DNA of 64,000 nucleotides from Ricordea florida (taxonomy: Eukaryota; Cnidaria; Anthozoa; Corallimorpharia; Ricordeidae). The notes below the pieces were generated by a model that did no database searches, was not told where the DNA came from, and saw nothing but the letters and a program-made list of their open reading frames with translations. Positions 31,801 through 41,867 of the stretch are shown here, piece after piece. Position numbers and translations under genes: made by a program. Numbering within the stretch: position 1 is the stretch's first letter; each line of letters begins with the position of its first letter. The stretch spans positions 20,298,062 through 20,362,061 of the forward strand of contig OX453280.1 of the NCBI GenBank assembly GCA_949710005.1. Direction: 5' to 3'.

Positions 31801-32293
31801 GGCTCGCGCGGCCCTGACAGCGATTCCCCAAGATCCAATATTCTTTACTGGCACAATACGGAGCAACTTGGACCCATTCGAAGAGTGGAATGATCACGAG
31901 ATTTGGAGTGCTCTGGAGAAAGTTCACATCAAAGCGCTGCTGGAGGAAACGCCCGACAAGCTGTCCACTCACGTTACTGAAAGAGGAACCAACTTCAGCG
32001 TTGGTGAACGGCAACTGTTTTGCCTTGCTAGAGCCATGCTTCAGAAGAAGAAAGTGGTCGTGTTTGATGAGGCAACGGCTAATATTGACTACGCTACTGA
32101 AAGACTGATACACGAGACCATCAGAGATCAGTTGCAAGACTGCACCATACTGACAATCGCCCATCGTATGAGCAATGCTATGAATTACGACATTGTCGTG
32201 GTGTTGGACAGTGGTCATTTGGTGGAATTTGACGAACCCGCAGCATTGATTAGTCGACAAGACAGCGTTTTTGCCCAACTTCTGTTTACCTGA
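25285..32293 (+). CDS. ABCC/MRP-type ABC transporter, ABCC4-like (gene span, with an in-frame stop)
   Basis: Seven exons (25285-25830, 26797-27176, 27744-28957, 29064-29247, 30028-30414, 30834-30970, 31395-32293) join with matching phases to 1249 codons, the size of short MRPs that lack the TMD0 domain. The order is TMD1 (about residues 100-380), NBD1 with Walker A GPIGAGKSS (453-461), signature MSGGQ (543-547), Walker B IYLLDD (563-568) and H-loop His 600, then TMD2 (exons 4-7), then NBD2 with Walker A GRTGAGKSS (1048-1056), signature FSVGERQ (1150-1156), Walker B VVVFDE (1170-1175) and His 1206. The family exports organic anions, cyclic nucleotides and conjugates across the plasma membrane using ATP. 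The substrate here is unknown. Codon 339 is TAA (27832-27834), in the last part of TMD1. Otherwise every key ATPase residue is intact, so the gene is either newly disabled or the base is an error or polymorphism. Confidence 0.88.
25888..25997. repeat. Foldback palindrome in ABC intron 1
   Basis: Arms AACAATTAGATTAT...GCGTGATAGTTGAC pair with their complement around the centre GAGGGCGCAGCCCGA. Confidence 0.7.
26571..26652. repeat. Second foldback palindrome in ABC intron 1
   Basis: ACAATTATTCGCC and GGCGAATAATTGT are the outer arms; the inner pair is GAAGTGAT...ATCACT around TCGGTGAATATTCACCG. Confidence 0.6.
26797..27176 (+). CDS. ABCC4-like exon 2
   Basis: Acceptor TTTTTTTTAAG; encodes the TMD1 intracellular loop and helices (SGKVVSLISKDLKPIHTF, VVLLWRMVGVKALTGVLYLL, NIINAMRLVKMSTWEENF). 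The donor GTAAAA at 27177 leaves two bases of a codon. Confidence 0.85.
27744..28957 (+). CDS. ABCC4-like exon 3 (TMD1 end and NBD1), contains the stop
   Basis: The acceptor TTCTAGCAAG is the one that keeps phase with exon 2. The exon encodes a membrane helix (SFLSLITFLAAG), the in-frame TAA at 27832-27834, the last TMD1 helix region, all of NBD1, and the acidic linker (SREDREYGGVSWRTYQQYLR) to TMD2. At 1214 bp it is unusually large for this gene. The donor is GTACGAG at 28958. Confidence 0.85.
29064..29247 (+). CDS. ABCC4-like exon 4
   Basis: Acceptor TTTTGTTTCAG; encodes VFNAASNVWLSHWAELPN and a membrane segment (SAIVSGLVILEFVRTFTVI) of TMD2. The donor GTGAGT at 29248 leaves two bases. Confidence 0.85.
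29342..29604. mobile_element. hAT-like MITE in ABC intron 4
   Basis: Ends CAAGAGAAAATGAGG and complement; target duplication ATCTGCAT at 29334-29341 and 29605-29612, a perfect 8 bp. Subterminal GGGGACAGAATCTATTTTTAG-type blocks (20 of these bases on each side) form a second inverted pair. The related, expanded copy is at 22830-23452. Confidence 0.85.
30028..30414 (+). CDS. ABCC4-like exon 5
   Basis: Acceptor CTTATCTACAG; encodes MLRAILRAPLGFFDTSPTGR, SSDVDCMDERLP and two membrane helices (residues with VFTAVAVILVSMVNPWVI). The donor is GTGGGT at 30415; the split Arg codon joins exon 6. Confidence 0.85.
30834..30970 (+). CDS. ABCC4-like exon 6
   Basis: Acceptor TTTCATTTTTAG; encodes HQDHNTREWLIFNATQVW and a membrane helix (VDLIFAVFATIVMFTSILLL). 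The donor is GTATGA at 30971. Confidence 0.85.
31395..32293 (+). CDS. ABCC4-like exon 7 (TMD2 end and NBD2)
   Basis: Acceptor TTTCTATCCAG; encodes the last TMD2 helix (MIGLSIMYAIQLVSKSLLAL), the linker and complete NBD2, ending QLLFT before TGA at 32291-32293. The signature reads FSVGERQ where MRP NBD2s usually have a VGQ form. Confidence 0.88.
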
Positions 32294-32465
32294 ACAATTT
32301 GTTGAAGCTTTGATTAAGATTATATTCAGAAAGGTTACCATAAGATTATAATCAATAGTAGATCAAATATGTAACAGTTCCATCAATGATCAAACTTCGA
32401 GAACAGAGCTGAAATACAATGGACACACAATGGAGTATTTGTACAGGTAATAGCACGACTTGCAG

Positions 32466-32550
32466 TGGTATTTGGCAACAATACCGGGAGTAATATTTCA
32501 AAATTGTCCAAAAACCACGAACCGCGAAGCGGCGAGTTGTATTTGGAGAC

Positions 32551-32585
<35 letters not shown>

Positions 32586-32590
32586 ACCAC
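32466..32590. repeat. Foldback palindrome
   Basis: Arms of about 45 bases; the centre CCACGAACCGCGAAGCGG is of the same style as others in this window. Confidence 0.65.
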
Positions 32591-33213
32591 GTACAGGTCA
32601 TGCTAATATTTGTTTATAATAGAAGCCAAGAAATTTTCGCTTCGTATCTGACAATGTCGTCGTTAAGTTGAGGCCGTTGCTTTCTGTCCACGACTTCCAA
32701 ACATTCATCCACGTCTTAATAGTTTTGACTTAAGTTCTGACTTTATTTTCATTTACTGCTTTTTCGGCGAGCTCTTGTATTTCCTCACCGAAAATATCCA
32801 GGAATCTCCGCCATTTTCAGATGTAAACAAAAGTAAAAATGTAATCGTGTTCAGTGTTGTCATGGTAACTTTGTTATACCATTCAATTTTGCTGTTATAC
32901 CACTATTACGCGGAAATAGTAATACTAATATCCAATCAAATTTCCGAAATTTCTCGGCGTATATTATAATAGGCGTAATCAAACAACGTATCGCGTTTTT
33001 TATATAACTTTTCAAAATAAAAATGATCTGCCAAACATTGTTAGTATTTTATTAGAAGTCGCTGAGTTGTTAATTTTCTCAATTTTCAAAGTTGTTAATT
33101 TTCTGTTCTAAGAAATTCCATTAATTGATCACTTCTCGAAGTAAAAGTTTAAAGATCAAAGCTGTCTGCACTGCTTCAATTCAGTTTGAGATATCAAGCG
33201 ATGATGATTACAC

Positions 33214-33344
33214 TTAATGAGTGGTCCCGAGGGAAACAGTGAATTCTGTTTCCCGAGAATATCAATGTTAACCTCGACATCGTCTCGGAAAACATCGAGA
33301 TTCGAGGATAACAAAATTATCTGTTCCCCAAGGGACCAGTGTTA
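33214..33344. repeat. Foldback palindrome, GGTCCCGAG family
   Basis: Related in arms (GTGGTCCCGAGGGAAACAG) to the better preserved copy at 45905-46040. Confidence 0.6.
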
Positions 33345-33884
33345 AAGTGATTAGTTATACAGCAAAACGAAAACGCTCTGATCACGTGCAGCAGCGGTCA
33401 ATGTTTTGCGGGAACAGTAAACTGTTTTCCGTTTGACGTCATAGTTTTCGCAATGTTGCCCGCTCACTACATTTGGCGGTAAACAGTTTCATTGTTAGAG
33501 ATCATGTGATCATGAACTAGCCAATGAATGGGGGCGCTGTAGCGGTGAACACGCCAGTTATATAACAAGGTAAGTTTTACCACCGTTAGATTTAAGAGGT
33601 GCTGACTTTTCGAGCGTTAGCCCCTCGCTCTCAACTCATTTGATAAACCATCTTCACGTGTGTTTCACTTTCTCAACAACGCAGCACCATTTCATTTAGG
33701 AACCAGCCCTTAAAATACCCTTTTAAGAGAGGTTACTCACGTATGTACGTAGTAACGTTAATATAGATTTTGTCCAGAATGCCTCCACTTTAAACATGAA
33801 TCATCTCCTTACAGTGTCATAGCAAGGACTTTAAGGATTACCTGGTCCTTTTAGGTGAGCCGACCTTGCAAGTAAAGCCTAATT

Positions 33885-34440
33885 AACCGGGCAACCGACA
33901 ATAGGTTTACACTCGAGTTTCATCGCAAATCGCAGTCACGTGCAATGGGGAATACCGCAGACACGTAATACAGGCGCAAACTTCTTTCTACGATGTCGAA
34001 GTCGATGGCGAATATGTTGAAAACAAATGGTGTCATCTTTTCTACGCTCAAACATACAGACCCACAAACCGTTCGCGGTAGACCCACTCTAAAAGATGGC
34101 GTGTGTAATAAGCGTATATTTCGAAAAGGGTCGTTCCGCGAACTGAAAATAGCAAAAGAATCGAATGATTTAGCGAATGTCTCACTAGAATCAAACCAGA
34201 AATCAAACGAGTTACCAGTGAACAGAAAATGGGGACAGAGTGACAGAAGAGCATTTGCTGATAAAGACAAGGTGCCTCGCGATGAAACTTGAGGAAACGA
34301 CAACAAAGATGCCACGTTGGAAACCAGGACCTTGGTACCCTTAGCATTTCTTTTTTGGACCACTCCGCACCATAAGTGGTCAACACTCATAACAGCACGT
34401 CTACCTGTTGCCCGACTTACGATCTTAGATCGTCTTGTTA
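33885..34440 (+). repeat. Dispersed repeat copy A with conserved ORF
   Basis: Starts near CGGGCAACCGACAATAGG and ends near GATCTTAGATCGTCTTGTT. The segment is present in inverted orientation at about 50565-51110 with very high similarity. Its frame from 33993 (MSKSMANMLKTNGVIFSTLK) is shared with the other copy, but here a CGA-to-TGA change ends it after PRDET at 34290. I do not recognise the product. Confidence 0.7.
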
Positions 34441-35761
34441 AATTTACTTTCCCGTCGTTTTATTTATTTTCGTGTTTATCAAGTTATCGATGACAATTCT
34501 CTTGAGTTCATGTTGTATTATGGAAAACTCTTCCCTTAAGTAGGAAGTTAAGTATATGTTGTACGTAAAATATTCTCATGAAATGATTGTGTGCAGAAGA
34601 GATTTCAGGTGATTATAACGTTGAACTATGAGTACGTCACCCCGAGAAGGCTGACGTGTGTACACAACTTAAAATTGACTGCTTCCGTTTTTGTCAACAG
34701 TCGCGATTGCTCGGGCACTTTTATCGCGGTAATTGACCCTTTTACAACGAAAAACTGCATTCAAATTAGTAAGCGTGATCGGCATTTACCGAAGTCAATT
34801 TTCCGTATTAAATGTCTACGGAAAAGCAAAAAAAGCGCCCATTTAGCATGTAGTGTAAGTTGTAATGGCGTTTTCAGTAATGCCCAAGGCACAGAAGTCA
34901 ATGCCAGATGATTCTCGATTTGACGGCTTAAATTTTCATATTACCCCTACTTCAGTACGAGTGCTGAAGCTGTATTGTCTAGGATAGTGCACGCGCAAAC
35001 ATTCCTTGTTTTCAAAGAACGAAACAGTACAGTAAAAGCATGCATAATAAAGTATTGGATTAGATGGAAAACTAGCTACGAAGTCTTTGTCTCATTATGC
35101 CGGGTCGTCGGTATGATGGCAACTAAATGATATAGATACTTAACACCCTAACTCTCTAGAATAACACTGAAAAAATCAGTGACCCAGACCGTAGTCCCTC
35201 CCCCCAAAACAAAAATTTGGGGAAGCATAGCCCCCCCACCCCCCAAACAAAAATTGGGGAAGCATAGCCTCCCCACGTTTTGGTGCCACAAATATCGCTA
35301 GCACAGCAGCATGAAGCAGAACCCCCTGAAATTTGAGGAGGGGTATGCACATGGCTGGGACAAAGATGAGCCTTATTCCTACCCCTCCCCCATAGTTTTC
35401 AAAACGCGCCGCCGCCTCTACCTATGGATTTTTTCGCTTGAGGAGAGAGCTTACTACTTACAACAAAAAAAATCTTTGAATCACGGTGTCAGTGGGAAGC
35501 TTTCCCGTCTTTGTATATTTATCATAAAATTGCGCCTTGAAAGCAAATCCGCTTTTTCAGAGAAAATGGATATACCAACGGTTGTTTATTTTTTCCTGCT
35601 TTGGAGGCGATGCGCAATACTTTCCCAAATCATTACGCTTGAAAAGTTATATACACGCATCAAAAAATTGCACCATATCGTAAAAACAGAGGTCAAGAAA
35701 AAGAATTCCGCTATGTCAACCTTAAAATATCGTCGACTTCTAATCTCTTGAGCTCGATGTA
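34441..35761. other. Intergenic; short tandem duplication, no gene seen
   Basis: A unit of about 50 bp (CCCCAAACAAAAATTGGGG then AAGCATAGCC) occurs twice at about 35196-35275. Open frames at 34591 and 35311 carry no recognisable domain. Confidence 0.4.
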
Positions 35762-35983
35762 TTACTTGTCAAACGGAAACCCGATGGAAGCATGCAAATT
35801 GAAATAGTTCGATTCCGTTGTGTCCGCAGCAACAGAAATATGAATACACGCCATGATTCGATTAGCAAATACCTGACCATACCGCTGAGTCTCCGTACCG
35901 GTGTCACGAGTTTCCACGATGATTCTGTTTGCGAATTCTTTAAATTTGCCTTCTGTGCACGTTTCCCGACTGTTTAATGAGAC
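35762..35983 (-). CDS. Possible terminal exon of an unidentified gene
   Basis: Acceptor-like GGCTTACAG at 35984-35992 on the - strand, then an open frame of 73 codons (VSLNSRETCTEGKFKEFANR ... NYFNLHASIGFPFDK) to TAA. Composition looks like a folded protein and has no low complexity. The family is not recognised and no neighbouring exon was found. Confidence 0.3.
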   Translation of the reverse strand, partial: VSLNSRETCTEGKFKEFANRIIVETRDTGTETQRYGQVFANRIMACIHISVAADTTESNYFNLHASIGFPFDK

Positions 35984-36236
35984 CTGTAAGCCGTTAATCG
36001 GAACATGAAACAACTTCAAAAACTAAATTTGCTGGTAGTAATAAAAAAAACTGCTGCAAATTGCGCAAAGATAGGGCAACATCAAGTTTTTTCTCCTTTT
36101 TCAAATCGGTTTCTATATTGTTCCCTTGCCAACAGCATAGTACAATGGTTTCTAGAGAGGAATTTATTTTTCACGGTGTATGAGATATTTGCACCACTCA
36201 CAATAATCTACTGTACTAGTTGCAGTCTGTTTTCAG

Positions 36237-36926
36237 GAAATATAACTCAACGGAGACAGCCTTAATATCATTGACCGAGTGCTGCTAAATATAGATGGCA
36301 ACTGCATCAAAGGCTTAATTTTGGCCGACTTTCCAGAAGGTGTTAACCACGACATACTCACTGAGAAACTGCGCTTGTATGGTTTAGACGACAAGAGTCT
36401 GGACCTCGTGCGTTCATTCCTTCAGAACCGAACGCAGCGCACAGTCATATCCGGAGTGCACAATCCTCGCTCCAAACCCTGACGCACGGAGTACCACAAG
36501 GATCCGTCCTTTCCCCAGTGGTAGTGCGTATAAATGACCTCCCTGAGGCAGTACCACAGCCCACTACTGTGGACATCATTGAGCTCGTACTCGTCTTATA
36601 TGGATACCTTCTAGATCATGTCAAAGAACTCTAGAACTCGCAGAAAGGTCGCGAAACAACAGGTTTAAGCTAAACACCGATAAATAAAATCCATGTTGGT
36701 AACCGGAACTAGACTGCGGTCAAAGATAGAAATCCGCCTCAGAAATGGAGATATACTGGAGACTACCACAAGCCACAAGCTTCGTGGAATATATATTGAC
36801 TCGGACCTTTCTTTTTAACGAACATGTCGAAAATTTACGTAAGAAACTTGCTTAGCGTATGGGCGTCCCGAGATCAATTAGGCAATATTTACCTTTCAAC
36901 GGACTCATACTTTTCTATAATGCAAC
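36237..36926 (+). pseudogene. Jockey/CR1-type LINE reverse transcriptase, 5' segment
   Basis: RT blocks: VNHDILTEKLRLYGLDDKSL, DLVRSFLQNRTQRTVISG, then in a shifted frame THGVPQGSVLSP and INDLPEAVPQP, then KLRGIYIDSDL and LPFNGLILFYNATI. Several stops and frameshifts are present. The frame is cut at 36929 by the EnSpm-like element and continues at 42895. Confidence 0.8.
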
Positions 36927-36959
36927 TATCACAGCATGAAAAGTCATATTTAAGTTGGC

Positions 36960-37265
36960 GTAATGTCAATGTAAAGCTGGTGTAAAGTTTGCATTTACAC
37001 CACATTTACATTACGTAAAGTTGAGCTTTACGCTACATTTACGCTTTGGCGTAAAGCCAGAGTAATGGGACTTCTTTAAGTAAACTTTAAGGTAAGCGTA
37101 AAGCTAGTATAAACTGTACATTTACGCTACCTTTACATACGTTGAAGTAGAAGCGGAAAGACGTCTTTACTTCACATTTACGCAACCTTTACATACATCG
37201 AAATATAGCGAATGGGCGTCTTTAAGCCAGATTTAAATGTGTACGTGGCGTAAAGTCAACAGTTT
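36960..37265. repeat. Left subterminal GTAAAG/TTTAC array
   Basis: More than ten copies of GTAAAGC-, TTTACGC- and TTTACAT-type motifs in both orientations. Confidence 0.75.
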
Positions 37266-37775
37266 GCTTAGTCTTGGCTTATAGGTAAAGCTCGACTACA
37301 GGCAGGACAACAGGTATAATTACATTCCTTTTATGTGTAATTTAAAACCCCACAAAGAATAGAAGAGAATATAGAATGTTCGGTAAGAAATAATTCAAGT
37401 CTGATCAATCAATCTGCTATGTGCAATTTCTGGTTTATTTGGCAAAACCATGTCTTTATATGTAATTAACCATATCATAATCACACATTAACAAATTCAA
37501 AATTGTAAATCTTGTAAAAATTAACAAAACTAAAAAAATGCAAACCTTGCTCTTTTATCATTTGAAAAAAGTTTAGTAAAAATGCAAAACAATTGTTACA
37601 TTTTGTAACAAAAATATAAAATTGAGAAAGAAACATTCCTTTTAAAAATATTAATATGCTGGTGAAGCAGAACACTTTTGGGCATTGTCCTTTTTAGACC
37701 TCAAAGTGAGGGGTGTCCTGGGAGGGGAAGTAAGGGATGTCCTGGGAGTGGATGTCAGATCTCAATGGAAGGGTG

Positions 37776-37901
37776 CTAGATGATGGCGAGCGGCTCGTCT
37801 GAGCTGGTATAGGCAAGACTTCCTACAGCCAGTTCCACCTGAGCCCTTGTTTCTTCAGACCAGGACGTGGTCTTCAAGGCTAAAAGCCTCTTCTGAATTT
37901 G
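37776..37901 (-). CDS. EnSpm-like element, - strand gene, last exon
   Basis: Acceptor CCTTGTCTAG; encodes QIQKRLLALKTTSWSEETRA then QVELAVGSLAYTSSDEPLAI, ending in TAG. It would follow the exon at 38211 in phase 0. Function unknown. Confidence 0.45.
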   Translation of the reverse strand, partial: QIQKRLLALKTTSWSEETRAQVELAVGSLAYTSSDEPLAII

Positions 37902-38210
37902 CTAGACAAGGAAAAAAAAATAGCTCAAGGTTAACAAGTACAGACCCAATAGTTTCCCTTAAAAATAGGCTAGTACATGTATATGTGATGCGATAATACA
38001 GTAAAAATCTCAAGTGGTTTCTTTTTGGACTTTGAAAATGCCATAACAAAAATTCAAGAACTTTCCATGCTTTCCAGGACATGTATGAACCCTGGATGTT
38101 GTTTTTGCTTGACAACCGAAAAAAAATGCATAAAACTTAGATGTAATTAATTTATAGCAACTTGTAGTAATTTACATGCAACTGCATGTAGACTTTAAAG
38201 CCCAACTTAC

Positions 38211-38273
38211 ATCTCTCATTCTTCCTTGCTTTATGCAGAGATCTTTGTATACCTCCAGTTGTCCTTTTTTGCC
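38211..38273 (-). CDS. EnSpm-like element, - strand gene, internal exon
   Basis: Encodes GKKGQLEVYKDLCIKQGRMR before a GTAAG donor. Its acceptor is uncertain (CCATGAG) and the phase does not fit the exon at 39355, so an exon may be missing or lost. Confidence 0.4.
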
Positions 38274-38933
38274 CTCATGGAAGTGTCATAAACTTTTCAA
38301 ATAGGTGGCACCAGCCCCTTAGAAGACAGGTTACAAATGATATTAGAGCATGTAAAAGTAATAGCATCAATAAACCATGTTTTACATGTATTGCTTAAGG
38401 ATGTTTGCATGAATTTTTATGTGCATTGGGACTGTCCATGCAATTCACGTCACAATGTCACATCCATGTCATGTATTAAGCATGTGCTCAGAAATGTTCA
38501 CTTTTAAGGTGGTCTTTTGCTCATCATTTCTGATACGATTAATTGATAATCTCAAAAACAACCTTTATATAACCCCTACATTAATTTACATGATTAAAGA
38601 TATATATATATATGTTGCAGTTCAATTTTTTCCTTGAGCTTGAAACAAAGGGAAAGAAAAGTTAAACCAAGGAAAACATTGAACTACAACATATGTATTC
38701 CTTTAAAAAAAATAGAAAGAGTACAGGCTGCCCAAAATAACCATTAAGAGCTAAAAAGATAGAGCAGCCTTACTTAGGTTTTTAATAATATGATTATTAA
38801 AGGTCAGGTTAAACACACGCACAAAACAAAAAATGAGAAATAGCTTTCTTTTCTTGTTTTTCTTTATCTGCTAGCTAAGATACCAGTATTAAACAATGGA
38901 AAGCTGGAGGAAATACAGCGTTGGTAAATTTGC

Positions 38934-39125
38934 TCACAATTGACATTTAGCAATAAGAATTGATTTAAACTTTTCCTTAAAATGTTTGAGAGAGAGAAGC
39001 TTGATGTCACTTCTTATATCATTCTCAACTTTAGTACCCTGGAACCTTACATGTGTGTTGGAAATTTCATAATTTGCTCTGCCTTTTGGGATAGCATAGG
39101 TCATCCTGGAGGACAACCTAGTGTT
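38934..39125 (-). pseudogene. LINE 3' scrap inside the EnSpm-like element
   Basis: The frame reads IPKGRANYEISNTHVRFQGT and DIRSDIKLLSLKHFKEKFKS, the form of the C-terminal end of LINE ORF2 proteins. Confidence 0.5.
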
Positions 39126-39354
39126 ATAGCTATGTATGTTACTAATAGGAGTAAAAAAGTTATCAAAAACTGATCATAGGTAAAAGTTGATAATGGAACT
39201 TATACATAAACACTGCAAGTTGAAAGGTAATGATATCAGACAGCTTGATAACTTAAGTCTTGACTTGACAGTGAAGCTGGAGAAGGTTACTATTCTTACA
39301 GCTTTTTTTTTTGCACTGTAAATAACGGTTGCAAAGTTGACTGATATGCATTAC

Positions 39355-39423
39355 CTCAAATGATCAGCCACAATTTCATCAATGACTGACTTGGTAGCAT
39401 TCTGGTTAGCCTCTGCTAAAAAG
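39355..39423 (-). CDS. EnSpm-like element, - strand gene, internal exon
   Basis: Acceptor TTTCTTTTTTAG; encodes FLAEANQNATKSVIDEIVAD HL. Phases match the exon at 39935 (two bases, then one). Donor GTAATG. Confidence 0.5.
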
Positions 39424-39934
39424 CTAAAAAAGAAATACTGGTTAATAATTATTTCATTTATGTGTTTTACTGTGAACAAAGTGCCACAAAGTAAAACTCT
39501 GGACCTATATCACACTCTAAAAACCAACTTTCATGTGGCACCCAGACTGCTGCATTATGTATTATTCTAGGCAGCCTTTTTTTAGTACAAAGATCACAAC
39601 ATATGAAACATACATTAAGAGAACCTTCAGAATGCTAACTCTCTGTTTAAAGTAATCATTGTCTGGCAAGTTACCATTCACCACAATAATAGCATTTGGC
39701 AAGGACCAATTTTATCCTTGGTTACAATTTTATTCTTCTTATATGCCACTGCTTAATTCTATCTTTTAATTTGTGTACCATACCATAGTTTAAGTTGGGA
39801 CAGTTTTACCTGCAATTATCTTTGTTAGAGTATGAATTGGTTTATCAATCTGATTTCAAAAATAGTAAAAAAGGCAACATCTTAACCACATCAATTATTA
39901 CAATAAACATGGATTTTATGGCTATTTTAATTAC

Positions 39935-40005
39935 CTCTCATCCAACTTAAAGCCTTCAAAATCTTCATTTTGTGCCAGGACTTTGTACATCTTTCTTAAG
40001 TCTTG
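39935..40005 (-). CDS. EnSpm-like element, - strand gene, internal exon
   Basis: Acceptor TTTCTTATTGCAG; encodes QDLRKMYKVLAQNEDFEGFK LDE. Donor GTAATT. The Asn/Asp/Glu-rich, Phe-containing stretch is reminiscent of accessory ORFs in cnidarian DNA transposons, by recall only. Confidence 0.5.
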
Positions 40006-40578
40006 CTGCAATAAGAAATTAAAAATGACTAAAACTTCAATGTTTCATTATAAAACATTCAAATACAACCTGTATCTCCAAAAATTAAAATCTTTTGCAG
40101 TGCTAACAAAATAATTTTATTACCCATGCTGACAAAAGTACACCCAACAAGTAGGAGCCTACAGTTGTAGAAAGCCATTGCACATTATTTGCAGTGACAA
40201 GCAACGATCTCAAAACAAGATGGTAGCCGTGACAGCCATCCACATGTACCGCGCAAACTGCACATGGGCAGACTAATAATTATAACACCTTCTCTATTCT
40301 CACAGTGTGAATTTTCCTCGGGGTGATTTTTAAGACCTTTTCGCAATTATAAACATCAAACGAACATAAGACCAACTAATGCTAAATATATCTATAAAGT
40401 ATGCCCAACATCGTTTAAGTTAAGAACCAAGGGAACAAATACATTTCACGCTCACAAGCTTAATCCATGTCACCACGCACTTAAGTGAAGTCACTTTGAA
40501 CAGCGTTAAATTACATTTTGATGTCGCAGCTAGCGGTATTTTTGATAACAGAAAACTAACAGAAATATTTCTACTTAC

Positions 40579-40784
40579 GCGGCACTGCTGTGGGATTTAG
40601 ATTTTCCTTGCTCTTTTCCGACTCGATCGTCCCGATCTTTCCTGTGCAGAATCAGAGCTCTCTAGTTTTGAAGAAAGTTCCCGAACATTCATCGTTGTTC
40701 ATTGTCTCGCACTTCTATTGCTTCTCTGAGACGTACAGTTTTAGCCACAGCCTTTTCAAGCAAGGCAACATAATGATCTTCCAT
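40579..40784 (-). pseudogene. EnSpm-like element, - strand gene, first exon with frameshift
   Basis: The ATG at 40784 opens MEDHYVALLEKAVAKTVRLR EAIEVRDNEQR, a coiled-coil-like start, then TGA. The neighbouring frame continues sensibly (VRELSSKLESSDSAQERSGR) to a GTAAGT donor, with another stop near the end. So the exon has decayed by an indel. Confidence 0.5.
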
Positions 40785-41056
40785 TTTGAAGATGGCAATC
40801 GATCACAAACCTGGCCAAGAGGAAAGAGTTTTCTGAAATCACGAAAGGACGCGCTACGCAGGATATCAGTATGTAGACAAACCGCTTCTAGGTCAACCGA
40901 CAAAAGCTGCCGACAAAGGAATCCGCCAAATCCTGCCATAAACGTCGGGTTTTGATTGGTTTTTGCTATCAAACCAATACGTGATTGGCTGAAATTGTCA
41001 CGCCATTGTCGAATGAAACGGGTTGATTTTCAACTGTCACGGTCTCTCGCTGAGAA

Positions 41057-41329
41057 ATGTCTTCTTGTTTGAGAAAACAAACCAGGCTGTGGTGTGGGCA
41101 TTGTAAAGAATACTTATCTAGGGCGGCTTTCTGGAAACACAGAAAAGCTTATTATGATGTGCTCAATGAACGGTGGACAACAAAAGACGACGCGGATGTT
41201 TGGAAAATATCGTTGCAAATAAAGCAAGGCGTGATAACCCAGCCGATCAAATGCAAGAGTTCCGTAATTCCGAATATTCCAGTGATACATTTTGAACAGT
41301 GTGAATCTCAAAGGAAACTTCCACCAGCA
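41057..41329 (+). pseudogene. EnSpm-like element, + strand ORF, N-terminal Cys/His part
   Basis: MSSCLRKQTRLWCGHCKEYL then SRAAFWKHRKAYYD: two Cys followed by a His in the pattern of a short zinc finger at the start of transposase-type ORFs. Divergent from the - strand gene with a 270-bp spacer. The frame then passes directly into the C-terminal part in another frame, so the catalytic middle is deleted. Confidence 0.5.
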
Positions 41330-41540
41330 TGAATTTGTTGTTGTTTGGTGGTACAAAACTGATCGTGATCTAGAGCATTTTGGCAAACCTGCCGAGGTTT
41401 GGAGACATGACTATGAACCTTGTGGACCTTCTTGGTTTCTGTCAGTTCAGCGCATAGCACAAAAATTTGCTTGCTCTTTAGTAAAAGTTAATGGGGTAGA
41501 TACGTTTGTAGTGAACCCCATTCCTAGGTCATTTCATTAG
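41308..41540 (+). pseudogene. EnSpm-like element, + strand ORF, C-terminal part
   Basis: Reads EFVVVWWYKTDRDLEHFGKP, AEVWRHDYEPCGPSWFLSVQ, RIAQKFACSLVKVNGVDTFV and ends at TAG, immediately before the right subterminal array. A C-terminal block of this form (W-x-hydrophobic then FxxVxRI) I associate with transposase-type proteins of cnidarians; that is recall, not a search. Confidence 0.45.
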
Positions 41541-41554
41541 CTGTAAACAGCTTT

Positions 41555-41867
41555 ATTTTCAGCTAGGTAAATTTCAACTTTACACAAACTTTTCCTGTCT
41601 GGTAAAGTTTTGTAAATCTAGCTCATCTATTTTACAGAACCTTTACAAGAGCTTTATCCCGAGTCGCGTTAATCTACCTTTACACACCTTTATGAACAAT
41701 GTAAAGCGAGTGTAAAGTTTGTTAACCTCCTTTACGCAATGTTTACACAAGCTTTATCAACGGTCGCGTAAATGTACCTTTACACAACTTTACGAACAAT
41801 GTAAAGCTAGTGTAAAGTTTGATAACTTCGTTTACGCAGATTTACGCAACTTTAATTGTCCGTAAAT
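41555..41867. repeat. Right subterminal TTTAC array
   Basis: CTTTACACAA-, AATGTAAAGCTAGTGTAAAG- and TTTACGCA-type motifs; two internal 110-bp blocks are tandem repeats of each other. Confidence 0.75.

Larger units (their letters stand above)
32294..33884. other. Intergenic with two foldback elements, no gene seen
   Basis: A palindrome at 32466-32590 (arms GTGGTATTTGGCAA and complement, centre CCGCGAAGCGGCGAG) and one at 33214-33344 (arms TTAATGAGTGGTCCC and complement) are the only structures I can support. Confidence 0.5.

Noticed and set aside
31490..32341. A 283-codon frame on the - strand
   Set aside because: It is a shadow of the NBD2 exon, whose + strand translation carries all ABC motifs.
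40590..40955. A 121-codon + strand frame
   Set aside because: It is antisense to the better supported first exon of the EnSpm-like element's - strand gene, with no domain.
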